Positions 1-7,130 of a stretch of 34,026 nt of DNA are shown one piece after another. The DNA lies in contig JASBRJ010000090.1 in assembly GCA_030149525.1 (NCBI GenBank), positions 1-34,026 on the forward strand, in the 5' to 3' direction. Source of the stretch: a bacterium (GTDB lineage: Bacteria > Vulcanimicrobiota > Xenobia > Xenobiales > JADMJV01). The notes under the pieces were generated by a model. It saw only the letters and a program-made list of their open reading frames with translations. It did not search any database and was not told the origin of the DNA. The first letter of the stretch is position 1. The number at the start of each line of letters is the position of its first letter. The translations under genes and the position numbers were made by a program.

Positions 1-20
1 CGGATACTTCCCTTGTTTAA

Positions 21-43
21 AAGATGTGTGGCCTGCGGGCCAC
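21..43 (-). terminator. Possible weak terminator downstream of the cystathionine beta-synthase gene
   Basis: A 6-bp stem, GTGGCC/GGCCAC with a TGCG loop (28-43), lies past the stop of the minus-strand gene. Read on the minus strand it is followed by a short T tract (TCTTTT). The stem is GC-rich but the T tract is short and interrupted, so this is only a candidate. Confidence 0.3.
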
Positions 44-114
44 GTGCGGCTCTGCCTATTCGGAGGTAATCCGCGTTTTTTCTTTTTAGGGGTTAGCTGG
101 TCCGTCCATCTTAA

Positions 115-1500
115 CTAGCTTACCGGCTGACCGATAGCCGGTTCTTTGATTCGGCTGAAGTGATCGATGAGATCGATTTTGGTCACGATTCCCACCGGGG
201 CCGATGCGTTGTCAAGCACCAGAACCGCCGGGCGCCCCTGAAGCAGGAGTTGGTAGACCGAGGCGACCTTGGTGTCCTGGCTGATGGTAGGCAGAGCCTC
301 GCTCATGACCTCTCTCACCTGCTGATTGAGACAGGAGCTGTCTTCAAAGATCCGGTTCATAAGAACGGTCTCTTGAACCGAGCCCACAAACTCTTTGCCA
401 TCCATGACAGGCAGTTGAGAGATGTTGTGCTCCCGCATCAAAGCTACAGCATCAGGAACCGAGGCGTTCGCTTCGATGGTCACCACCGCAGGTTTGTCGG
501 CACTCCGTTGTCCCAGCAGTTCTTCCACTGAGAACGCGTCGCTACTCGGGTCCCAGAAACCGTTCTCCTTCATGTACTCGTCGGAGTAGAACTTGGACAG
601 ATAGCTCCGTCCTCCGTCGGGGAGAATGACAACGATGTTGGTGGATTCGTCGTAGCGGCGGGCTATCTGAAGCGCCCCAAACAGGGCAGAACCGCACGAG
701 CCTCCGGCCAGGATCCCTTCGGCTCGGGCCAGGTGGCGAGCGGTGACGAAAGAGTCGCGGTCCGAGACGGTGACCATCTCGTCGATGATGTCGAGATCGA
801 TAGTGTCGGGAATGAAGTCTTCACCGATGCCCTCCACTTTATAGGGACGAATATCATCGGAGGTGTATAGGGAGCCTTCCGAATCGACCCCAACAATGTG
901 GATGTCGGGTTTTTTCTCTTTGAAGAACTTGGCGCATCCACTGATGGTGCCGCCGGTGCCCATACCCGCTACGAAGACATCGATCTTGCCTTCCATCTGG
1001 CGCCAGATTTCGGGACCGGTCCACTCGTAGTGAGTTTGGGGGTTCTCCATGTTGAAGTATTGGTTGGGTTGGTAGGCGTTAGGCAGTTCCCGGGCGAGCC
1101 GGTCCGCTACCGAGTAATAGGACTCGGGCGACTCCCGAGGCACCGCCGTGGGGCAGATGACGACTTCGGCGCCGTAAGCTTTGAGCAGGCGAACCTTCTC
1201 CTGGCTCATCTTGTCGGGCATAACGAATACGCATCGGTAGCCTCGAAGCGCCGCGGCTTGGGCTAAGCCCACGCCCGTATTGCCCGAGGTGGGCTCGACG
1301 ATGGTACCGCCTTTTTTGATCAGGCCTTTGCGTTCTGCGGCGTCGAGCATTTTCAAGCCGATACGGTCTTTGATGCTGCCGCCGGGGTTGAAGCATTCGA
1401 CCTTGACATAAATGTTGGGGCGCACGCCTCTCGATATTCGCGAGAGTTTGATCAGCGGCGTGTCACCGATCAACTCAAGAATATTATTGTACGTTTCCAT
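115..1500 (-). CDS. Cystathionine beta-synthase with C-terminal CBS domain pair
   Basis: A fold-type II PLP enzyme of 461 aa, expected to condense serine (or O-acetylserine) with homocysteine or sulfide in the cytoplasm. The N-terminus NILELIGDTPLIKL is the family opening. The PLP lysine lies in PGGSIKDR (about residue 44), SGNTG binds substrate, GTGGT holds the PLP phosphate, and GGSCGSA carries the residue facing the PLP pyridine nitrogen. Residues from about 330 to the end form two CBS repeats, which in this family often bind adenosyl ligands. The length matches bacterial CBS-type enzymes rather than the roughly 310-aa CysK, which lacks CBS domains. Reverse transsulfuration is therefore the likelier role, although cysteine synthase activity cannot be excluded. 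The gene stands alone, divergent from the HD-GYP unit. No clear Shine-Dalgarno was seen before the ATG. Confidence 0.9.
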   Translation of the reverse strand: METYNNILELIGDTPLIKLSRISRGVRPNIYVKVECFNPGGSIKDRIGLKMLDAAERKGLIKKGGTIVEPTSGNTGVGLAQAAALRGYRCVFVMPDKMSQEKVRLLKAYGAEVVICPTAVPRESPESYYSVADRLARELPNAYQPNQYFNMENPQTHYEWTGPEIWRQMEGKIDVFVAGMGTGGTISGCAKFFKEKKPDIHIVGVDSEGSLYTSDDIRPYKVEGIGEDFIPDTIDLDIIDEMVTVSDRDSFVTARHLARAEGILAGGSCGSALFGALQIARRYDESTNIVVILPDGGRSYLSKFYSDEYMKENGFWDPSSDAFSVEELLGQRSADKPAVVTIEANASVPDAVALMREHNISQLPVMDGKEFVGSVQETVLMNRIFEDSSCLNQQVREVMSEALPTISQDTKVASVYQLLLQGRPAVLVLDNASAPVGIVTKIDLIDHFSRIKEPAIGQPVS

Positions 1501-1673
1501 GGAACTCTACTTTCAAAAACGGCCTGTGCGAAAGAAAAACGTTGCTGTCAAGCCATTTCAAGGGTGTCGCCGGAGATTTCTGAGCGTTTCAAAAGAGTTC
1601 CTTTTTTAGAGTTTTTTCAGCGCGGGCGTCAGGTAACAGTTCCGTAACATTTTTCAACTCAGGGTTCGCCATA

Positions 1674-2921
1674 ATGAGGTTGATGATAGGACTCTCACCC
1701 CACAACTATAATGCTCTCGTCTTCCGCCTCTCCACCATCCTGGCCGGTCTAGGATTTCTGGTGGCCACAGGCGCGGCAACGAGCATCACGGAGCCCGTGC
1801 ATCCCACCCACATAGCTACGGTGGTTTTGCTGGCGCTTCTCGCATTTGTGGCGGAACGATACCCTCTGGAGCTTCCCGGCTACGGTGTGGTATCAGGTCT
1901 AGAGTCGTCTCTTCTGGCTTCTCTCTACCTGGGTTACTCAGGTGGGGCACTGATAGTGCTGGCCTCCGGTGTTCTCTCTCGTACTCTTCGCCGGGGTCAA
2001 GCTCGTCGCATCGATTTCGCGTTTTACAGTCTCTGTCAAATCTCTCTCTGTTACGCGCTACCGTTTGCTCTAGTGAGAACGCTTGGATACGACTCAACTC
2101 TCTTTTTCTGTATGGCAACCCTGGCCGCTATCCTGGCGGACCAGGTCTTTGCCGCCCTCCACCTCTTCTTTCTTCAGGACCGTCTCGGCCACTTCTCCTC
2201 CAGACTGGAGTGGGGGCGCTTGCGACTGTTTCTGGTGGCTCTTCTTCCCCTCGGCGTCTTGCTGGGGGCCTGCTTAGAGCAAGGGGTTGTGGCTACGGCT
2301 CTCCTCCTGTTTCCCCTGACTCTGGCTTTCCACGGCATCAAGACTTACGTGGACACCCTGAGGGAAGCGCGTGAAGTTGTCGCTTCAATGGTGGAAGCGG
2401 TGGAGCGTCGCGAGCAGGGAACGGAGGGTCACGCTGAGCGGGTGGCCGATTGGGCCGGCTCAATCGCTCGCCAAATGGGCTTGGGTGAACGCTGCGTCCG
2501 TCAAATTATTGCCGCAGCGAGAATGCACGACCTGGGTAAGATCGGAATTGAAGAAAGCATCCTCAACAAGGATGGGGCTCTCTCCGAGGCTGAGATGGAT
2601 AGTCTTCGCCGCCACCCGGAAGTGGGTGCCAAGGTCGCGTCTCACCTTTCCCTCGGTAAGCGTGAGGCCGAGTATATCTATCATCACCACGAAAATTTCG
2701 ACGGTAGCGGCTATCCGCTCGGCTTGGCCGGTCAAGAGATTCCTCAAGGCGCCAGAATTCTGGCTGTGGCCGAAGCTTTCGACTCTATGGTGAGCAGCCC
2801 GTGGCGGGCCCGTCTCACTCCTGGGGCGGCTATGGCTGAGCTGGAAAGCGCCAAGGGTAAGCAATTCGACCCTAATGTGGTAGCCGCTTTCAAAACCGTT
2901 TTGAGAAAGAGAACTGCGTAA
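1674..2921 (+). CDS. Membrane HD-GYP domain protein (putative c-di-GMP phosphodiesterase) with altered active site
   Basis: 415 aa. Residues 1-225 are mostly hydrophobic, with about six or seven membrane segments including an LPGYGV motif (68-72). A linker helix leads to an HD-GYP domain (about 235-410). HD-GYP proteins hydrolyse cyclic di-GMP in the cytoplasm. Visible elements are EGH (251-253), HDLGK (285-289), H314, HHHE (337-340) and DGSGYP (343-348). Two conserved features differ: the aspartate expected in AVAD is Glu367 (AVAEAFD), and the usual RPYR segment after it is replaced by SPWRA. Activity may therefore be weakened or altered. The gene ends 3 nt before the repeat-protein gene, so they are very probably co-transcribed. 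The membrane part closely resembles that of the histidine kinase at 22.2 kb. Ribosome binding is weak in sequence, and ATG 1683 is an alternative start. Confidence 0.82.
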   Translation: MRLMIGLSPHNYNALVFRLSTILAGLGFLVATGAATSITEPVHPTHIATVVLLALLAFVAERYPLELPGYGVVSGLESSLLASLYLGYSGGALIVLASGVLSRTLRRGQARRIDFAFYSLCQISLCYALPFALVRTLGYDSTLFFCMATLAAILADQVFAALHLFFLQDRLGHFSSRLEWGRLRLFLVALLPLGVLLGACLEQGVVATALLLFPLTLAFHGIKTYVDTLREAREVVASMVEAVERREQGTEGHAERVADWAGSIARQMGLGERCVRQIIAAARMHDLGKIGIEESILNKDGALSEAEMDSLRRHPEVGAKVASHLSLGKREAEYIYHHHENFDGSGYPLGLAGQEIPQGARILAVAEAFDSMVSSPWRARLTPGAAMAELESAKGKQFDPNVVAAFKTVLRKRTA

Positions 2922-2924
2922 CTC

Positions 2925-3545
2925 ATGAATATTCTAGGCAGCTTACAACGCTGGGGTACCTCTCTCCTGAATCTGGTGACCGAAGGTCCCGCAGAAGTGG
3001 AGGCCAAGGAGGCCGATGCAGAAGGGTCCGATGGTCCAGGCGCCGGCGGCGGTTATGAAACCAAGGACTCCGTGGATATTCACTCCGATGGACCTGGCGC
3101 CGGTGGCGGATACGACAGCAAGTCTCTGATTGTTGTGGATTCCGACGGTCCTGGTGCCGGTGGCGGTTACGACGGTGACTCCGACGATGACGGTCCGGGC
3201 GCAGGTGGGGGATACAAGCCCACTCAGAACCTGGTGGTCATGTCCGACGGTCCAGGCGCCGGTGGCGGCTACAGCGGAATCTCTTCCCTAGGCCTCCCCG
3301 CCGACCTGATGTCCTATCAGGCCACCACTGAGGAGATCTCCCGAGCCATCGGCAGCACATCGACCACCTTCACTCAAGAAAGTAGTGACTACTTCTTAAC
3401 CGATGGGTTGGGAACGCAGTCTTACGGGGGCGGCCAGAAGTCTGTAACACTGAGCAACAAGAGCTGGACCGTTCTTCCCGAGCTCCAAGCCGAGGCCATG
3501 TTTGCTCCCAAAGAAAGTCAACAGAAGGCGGAGGATAAAAAGTAG
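2925..3545 (+). CDS. Unknown small protein with five DGPGAGGGY repeats
   Basis: 206 aa, not recognised. Residues 1-20 could form an amphipathic helix (tryptophan, leucine, few charges), followed by an acidic stretch. Residues 36-116 hold five exact copies of DGPGAGGGY starting at residues 36, 55, 74, 89 and 108, each preceded by Ser or Asp and separated by 6-10 variable residues rich in D, S, V and I. The region from about 120 is Ser/Thr-rich with a possible degenerate copy (TDGLGTQSYGGGQ, 159-171), and the C-terminus is charged. No classical signal peptide is seen. The gene is wedged between two membrane HD-GYP genes with 3-nt gaps on both sides, so its job is probably tied to them. Options include a silk- or elastin-like structural protein, a multi-core peptide precursor, or a scaffold. 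No modifying enzyme or protease lies next to it. Confidence 0.75.
   Translation: MNILGSLQRWGTSLLNLVTEGPAEVEAKEADAEGSDGPGAGGGYETKDSVDIHSDGPGAGGGYDSKSLIVVDSDGPGAGGGYDGDSDDDGPGAGGGYKPTQNLVVMSDGPGAGGGYSGISSLGLPADLMSYQATTEEISRAIGSTSTTFTQESSDYFLTDGLGTQSYGGGQKSVTLSNKSWTVLPELQAEAMFAPKESQQKAEDKK
3030..3272 (+). repeat. Coding repeat array: five 27-nt units encoding DGPGAGGGY
   Basis: Units lie at 3030-3056, 3087-3113, 3144-3170, 3189-3215 and 3246-3272. The spacing in residues is 19, 19, 15, 19, so one linker has lost four residues. All five units encode the identical nonapeptide, yet the DNA differs at many third codon positions (proline is CCA, CCT, CCT, CCG, CCA). The peptide has been kept while the DNA drifted. 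Confidence 0.95.
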
Positions 3546-3548
3546 AGC

Positions 3549-4889
3549 ATGAAATCCACCACTCGGATATGGTACTCATTCGTCATTGTTCTCGGATTGC
3601 TGAGCTCTCCTTTTCTGCTCCGCGGTGCGGAGGAGTTGTTGGGGGGAGCAGCCAGCTGGGCGCTTCTTCTGCTAGTCGCAGGCGTCTGGTTTGGACTCCA
3701 CAGAACGGTGCGCTTGAGTAAGGGGGAATTCCACTCGGTGTATACCTTGGATGATGCTCCCACCTTCGCTATCATTTTTCTTTTCAGTACGAGCGTGGCC
3801 ACTCTTGTGGTTTGTGGCGTGCGATTTTGCTACGAAACAGCGCGTCTGGTTCGGGGCCTGAGATTGCACCGTGACCGGGTCACTCTTCAAAATGTTATCT
3901 ACCACTTCGCCGATGTGGTGTTCGTGGGGTTCGCAACGCTTTTGGCCGGGACATGCCTCGACATGCTGGGGCGCCCCAGTCCCTTGACCGGCCTGGTCGG
4001 CGCAGGGGCTGCGCTGTCGGCTGGAGCGGTTTGGTTTTGCGCCCTCTTTGTGCTCAACGCCATCCACGTCTCCATCTACTCCGAGACACCCGATCAGTGG
4101 GTGCAAAAAGTGGTTTCCAATGTTCAGGAAAACATGGCAACAGCGGCGCTCTTCCTGCCCATCGGATTGCTGATGTCGGTTTTTCTCCCGGTCAAACCGT
4201 GGTTGGTTCCGCTCCTCTTCGTTCCGGTGATTCTGATTCACGCCGTCATGGAGGCGAGCGACAAGCTGGAAGTGGAAACGGAACAAACGATTCTTGCGCT
4301 ATCGGCCTACCTGGAGGAGAGAGATGAGTACACCTCCGGACACTCGCATCGAGTAGCGGGATACGCAGCCGCTATGGCCCGCGAGTTGGGCCTCAGCGCC
4401 GAGGACATCGAAACCACTCACCGAGCCGGACTGATTCACGATCTGGGCAAGATCGATGTTCCCGACGCGGTTCTCCGTAAGCCCGGCTTTTTGACCGAAG
4501 CCGAGCGAGCGGTGATGAGAACCCATACGGATCGAGCGGTTGAACTCGGGCATCGCCTGGTCGCTCTCAAGCGTGGTCTCCCCTTTCATCTGGCAGCCTA
4601 TCATCACGAAAATTTCGATGGAACCGGATACTACAAGATGGCCGGTAACGACATTCCCCTGGTTTCTCGAATGCTTGCCGTGGCCGACACTTTCGACGCT
4701 ATGACATCCGACCGTCCTTACCGCAACGGTATGGATGATTCCGAGGCTTTACTACGGTTGAAGAAAGCCGCCGGAACCCAACTCGATCCCGCTCTTGTCA
4801 CTGCCTTCCTTAAGGTTTACGACAAGGGTCAGGTGGATGTGGTGCGAACCGGATGTCCGGCCCTCAAGCCCCGTCTGGCCGGGGTTTAA
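3549..4889 (+). CDS. Membrane HD-GYP domain protein (putative c-di-GMP phosphodiesterase)
   Basis: 446 aa. Residues 1-235 contain about six or seven membrane segments. A short linker follows, then an HD-GYP domain (about 245-435). The metal and substrate motifs look complete: RDEYTSGHSHRV (258-269), HDLGK (297-301), KPGFLT (311-316), H326, HHENFDGTGYY (352-362; the usual proline is tyrosine), and AVADTFDAMTSDRPYR (377-392). This makes it the more convincing catalyst of the two HD-GYP proteins in the unit. Predicted activity is hydrolysis of cyclic di-GMP or a related cyclic dinucleotide at the cytoplasmic face. It starts 3 nt after the stop of the repeat-protein gene and ends the unit. The N-terminal membrane region is broadly similar to, but more diverged than, that of the first HD-GYP protein. 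Confidence 0.87.
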   Translation: MKSTTRIWYSFVIVLGLLSSPFLLRGAEELLGGAASWALLLLVAGVWFGLHRTVRLSKGEFHSVYTLDDAPTFAIIFLFSTSVATLVVCGVRFCYETARLVRGLRLHRDRVTLQNVIYHFADVVFVGFATLLAGTCLDMLGRPSPLTGLVGAGAALSAGAVWFCALFVLNAIHVSIYSETPDQWVQKVVSNVQENMATAALFLPIGLLMSVFLPVKPWLVPLLFVPVILIHAVMEASDKLEVETEQTILALSAYLEERDEYTSGHSHRVAGYAAAMARELGLSAEDIETTHRAGLIHDLGKIDVPDAVLRKPGFLTEAERAVMRTHTDRAVELGHRLVALKRGLPFHLAAYHHENFDGTGYYKMAGNDIPLVSRMLAVADTFDAMTSDRPYRNGMDDSEALLRLKKAAGTQLDPALVTAFLKVYDKGQVDVVRTGCPALKPRLAGV

Positions 4890-4898
4890 GATTTCGGC

Positions 4899-4927
4899 TT
4901 GTCAAGCCTGAGGGTGTGTGCTACACT
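4899..4927 (+). promoter_or_regulatory. Sigma-70-type promoter with extended -10 for tadA
   Basis: A -35 TTGTCA (4899-4904) is followed by exactly 17 nt and a -10 TACACT (4922-4927) preceded by TG one base upstream (TGCTACACT), an extended -10. Transcription should start near 4934, giving a leader of about 27 nt to the tadA ATG. A near copy lies on the minus strand at 29937-29965. Confidence 0.75.
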
Positions 4928-4960
4928 GCCCGCCAGAAGCAAACTTGTTGAACTTCAGAT

Positions 4961-5455
4961 ATGACTTCTCAACAATGGATGCGACGAGCCCTGGCTCTTG
5001 CCCAACAAGCAGGAGCCGAGGGTGAAACCCCGGTAGGAGCCATTCTGGTTATGGATGGCTCGGTTCTCGGGCAAGGAGCCAACGCCCGTGGCGCTAGAAC
5101 CTCACCGCTGGAACATGCGGAAGTCCTGGCACTGCGGCGAGCCGCTCGACGCTCAGGAGACTGGAGGTTTCCGGGAGCCACGCTGTATGTGACTCTTGAA
5201 CCATGTGCTATGTGCACGGGAGCCCTGTTACAGGCGCGAGTCTCAAAGCTCGTGTTCGGGGCCTACAACAGAGAAACCGGTTGTTGTGCTAGTCTTTTGA
5301 ATCTAGCTGATATACCGGGAAGCCGCACGCAACTTGAAGTTGTCGGCGGGGTGCTCGAAAATGAGTGCTCAGAACAATTGAAGATTTTTTTTGGAACGCG
5401 GAGAGGTGGCAGAGCCTGGCTGAATGCGCTCGATTCGAAATCGAGTAGGGGTTAA
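4961..5455 (+). CDS. tadA: tRNA-specific adenosine deaminase TadA; 3' end overlaps a tRNA gene
   Basis: 164 aa, a normal TadA length. TadA deaminates the wobble adenosine 34 of tRNA-Arg(ACG) to inosine in the cytoplasm. The zinc-binding cytidine/deoxycytidylate deaminase motifs are HAE (52-54, with the catalytic glutamate) and PCAMC (81-85). The C-terminal helix ends FFGTRR (143-148), matching the FFxxRR region of known TadA proteins, so the fold is complete by about residue 148. The last 18 codons or so (from residue 147) lie inside the tRNA-Ser gene that starts at 5400. A run of eight T (5385-5392, encoding Ile-Phe-Phe) sits just before that overlap. An extended -10 promoter lies directly upstream. 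The Shine-Dalgarno is weak. Confidence 0.95.
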   Translation: MTSQQWMRRALALAQQAGAEGETPVGAILVMDGSVLGQGANARGARTSPLEHAEVLALRRAARRSGDWRFPGATLYVTLEPCAMCTGALLQARVSKLVFGAYNRETGCCASLLNLADIPGSRTQLEVVGGVLENECSEQLKIFFGTRRGGRAWLNALDSKSSRG

Positions 5456-5491
5456 CGCTCCTCGGGGGTTCGAATCCCTCCCTCTCCGCCA
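5400..5491 (+). tRNA. tRNA-Ser(CGA), overlapping the 3' end of tadA
   Basis: The acceptor stem GGAGAGG (5400-5406) pairs with CCTCTCC, followed by discriminator G and an encoded CCA (5489-5491). The anticodon stem CTCGA/TCGAG closes loop TTCGAAA with anticodon CGA at 5436-5438, which reads UCG. The T arm holds TTCGAAT. The length of 92 nt reflects the long variable arm of class II serine tRNAs. The first 56 nt are also the last codons and stop of tadA. A weak possible own promoter is TTGAAG (5334-5339) and GAAAAT (5357-5362) with 17-nt spacing inside tadA. Confidence 0.97.
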
Positions 5492-5524
5492 GAGCGTACC
5501 GATAACCTGGTTACGCCCCATTGT

Positions 5525-5618
5525 GGAGAGGTGGCTGAGTTGGCTGAAGGCGCACGATTGGAAATCGTGTATACCGTGTCGAACGGTATCGAGGGTTCGA
5601 ATCCCTCCCTCTCCGCCA
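5525..5618 (+). tRNA. tRNA-Ser(GGA)
   Basis: The acceptor stem GGAGAGG (5525-5531) pairs with CCTCTCC, followed by discriminator G and CCA (5616-5618). The anticodon stem CACGA/TCGTG encloses TTGGAAA with anticodon GGA at 5560-5562, which reads UCC and UCU. A long variable arm gives 94 nt. The acceptor and T arms are identical or nearly so to the tRNA-Ser(CGA) 33 nt upstream, so the two probably arose by duplication and are likely processed from one transcript. Confidence 0.97.
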
Positions 5619-5639
5619 CCTTTTTTCGGTGATTGCACC

Positions 5640-5868
5640 GACCCCCGCGGCTGGTTTTTCGTGGGGGGCTAACCGTTATACCGGCTGACCCGGTCCTTCG
5701 GTTGTTGAAATCCGGGCCCCGCTCAACTTGGTCGCTCGTGAACCCGGTCAGGCGTGGAAACGAGCAGCCGTAAGCGAGTTGATTAGTGTGAAGCGGAACA
5801 GCCTGGATGGAGACCGTTGGTCGGGTAACGCGGTGGTTAGCCCTCCTTGAGAGATCAGCCGCGTGGCG
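5640..5868 (+). ncRNA. ffs: Signal recognition particle RNA, long form with Alu domain
   Basis: The conserved S-domain signature GGTCAGG-CGT-GGAA-ACG-AGCAGCC lies at 5746-5769: the GGAA tetraloop on a short stem with the two conserved internal-loop strands that bind Ffh. It is preceded by GAACCC and followed by GTAAGCGAG, as in Bacillus scRNA. CGCT and CAACT upstream pair with AGCG and AGTTG downstream to extend the helix. The ends close by a perfect 8-bp pairing of CGCGGCTG (5646-5653) with CAGCCGCG (5856-5863). The roughly 230-nt span and the 5' GGGGGG...TAACCG segment indicate an Alu domain rather than the short 4.5S form. Ends are approximate. Its position after tadA and the tRNA-Ser genes fits a known bacterial neighbourhood. 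Confidence 0.9.
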
Positions 5869-5947
5869 TTTGTTCGATGGGTTTTCGTAGGTCATGTCTA
5901 CCAGTTTAGGTTTTTGAACCTGTTGGTAGGGTAAAGAATCGTCAGCA

Positions 5948-5974
5948 GGTCCGGAACGACTTCACCGCCGGACC
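5948..5974 (+). terminator. GC-rich hairpin after the SRP RNA, possible terminator
   Basis: A perfect 7-bp inverted repeat GGTCCGG/CCGGACC encloses a 13-nt loop and is followed by GTGTTT. It lies about 80 nt past the SRP RNA. The T tract is poor, so termination is only plausible. A second hairpin (CTACCA 5898-5903 with TGGTAG 5924-5929, inner AGGTT/AACCT) precedes it without any T tract. Confidence 0.4.
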
Positions 5975-6091
5975 GTGTTTGACAGTACACTCGAGACTTG
6001 GGGTTTGAGTCTCGGGGAAATGGGTTTGAAATTTATGGGAAGTTGTCGTCCTTGGGAACTCGGTTCTCAACACAAGAACTACAACTTGAAA

Positions 6092-7126
6092 ATGAGATTG
6101 GAAATGGGAGGTAAGAGCCTCGCTCTGTCCCTACCTCCGATCTTGATCGTCTTGCTCCTGGCCTGCGGCTTTTTAAGCTACCAGTTGGCCAACAGCGAAG
6201 CTCTCTCTCTGCAGGCCAGGCAGGCCCGCAAAATAGCCGAGTTGCAGCGCAAGAATGTCCAACTGCAAGCTTTAATGGCTCACAAAGAGCAAGAGCGCAA
6301 TCAGATGGTATCCCTTGCCGAGGCACGCTCAAAAGAGCTTTGGGGCGAACTTGAGCAGCGTGATAAAGAGATATCGCGTCTTTGGCGAATCGTTGGAGAG
6401 AAACCAGGCTCGAATAACGCCTCCAGGCTGGCTTCCGATTCTCCTAAAAAGCAAGCCTTCCATCGTGGACAGAAGCCGAGGCAGCCGCTTCTCGGCAGCC
6501 GACACGGGTCTCGTCGGAACGCTCTCGCCGTCAAGGTCGGCTACAGTCAGCTGATCAACTCATTTCAAGAAAATGAGAAAGAGATGGAGAGTCTTTCTGA
6601 AGCGGCTCAAGCTTACAGGCAAAGAAAGATCGACGCCTACAAGCGAGAGTTGGCCAGTCGTACCCCCTCTATCTGGCCCTGCAAGGGAGAGCTGTCCTCA
6701 GGTTTCGGGAATCGGATCCACCCTGTTTACGGATACGGTCGATTTCACGGCGGATGCGATTTTACCACGCCCCACGGGACGCCCATTCGAGCCACGGCCG
6801 CCGGTGTAGTGTGTCATAGCGACTGGTTGGGCGGCTACGGCAAGGTCGTTGAAGTCGACCACGGCAACGGTCTCAAAACACTCTACGCCCACTGCAGCGA
6901 ATTGCTGGTGGAAAAGGGTCAGAAGGTCGGCAAAGGCGAGCTGATCGCCAAGGTTGGGACCACCGGTCTCTCCAGCGGGCCTCACTGTCACTACGAAGTT
7001 CGACAGGCCGATAAGCAGATTGATCCTAAGCCATACCTGACGCAGAAGGATGCGCCGAAGCCTATAGCCAATTTACCTGGTGAGGCCAGCGTTTCTGAAA
7101 GTACTTCCGCCAATATCAGAGGATGA
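6092..7126 (+). CDS. Membrane-anchored M23 (LytM-type) peptidoglycan endopeptidase with coiled coil
   Basis: 344 aa from ATG 6092. The reading frame is open back to GTG 5975, but those 39 residues overlap the hairpin and do not look like a protein N-terminus. A signal anchor (about residues 9-32) leads to a coiled coil (about 38-105), a basic linker, a second short helical stretch and an M23 domain (about 190-320). Zinc ligands are visible: HGGCD (H219, D223) and HCH (H298, H300), with the YAH histidine at 267. M23 enzymes cut peptide cross-bridges of peptidoglycan outside the membrane. With all catalytic residues intact this is probably an active hydrolase rather than an EnvC/NlpD-like activator. 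The next gene starts 4 nt after its stop, suggesting co-transcription. Confidence 0.85.
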   Translation: MRLEMGGKSLALSLPPILIVLLLACGFLSYQLANSEALSLQARQARKIAELQRKNVQLQALMAHKEQERNQMVSLAEARSKELWGELEQRDKEISRLWRIVGEKPGSNNASRLASDSPKKQAFHRGQKPRQPLLGSRHGSRRNALAVKVGYSQLINSFQENEKEMESLSEAAQAYRQRKIDAYKRELASRTPSIWPCKGELSSGFGNRIHPVYGYGRFHGGCDFTTPHGTPIRATAAGVVCHSDWLGGYGKVVEVDHGNGLKTLYAHCSELLVEKGQKVGKGELIAKVGTTGLSSGPHCHYEVRQADKQIDPKPYLTQKDAPKPIANLPGEASVSESTSANIRG

Positions 7127-7130
7127 TAAG

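Noticed and set aside
60-93. Plus-strand terminator at the left edge (CGGA/TCCG followed by T-rich tract)
   Set aside because: The stem is only 4 bp; the gene it would serve lies outside the window, so it cannot be judged.
3030-3272. RTX-type calcium-binding repeats
   Set aside because: The DGPGAGGGY units are glycine- and aspartate-rich but lack the GGxGxDxUx nonapeptide order, and they are spaced by 15-19 residues rather than in tandem.
5629-5675. Rho-independent terminator after the second tRNA-Ser
   Set aside because: The CCCCCGCG/CGTGGGGG pairing and nearby T runs are on the wrong side for a plus-strand terminator and are better explained as part of the SRP RNA Alu domain.
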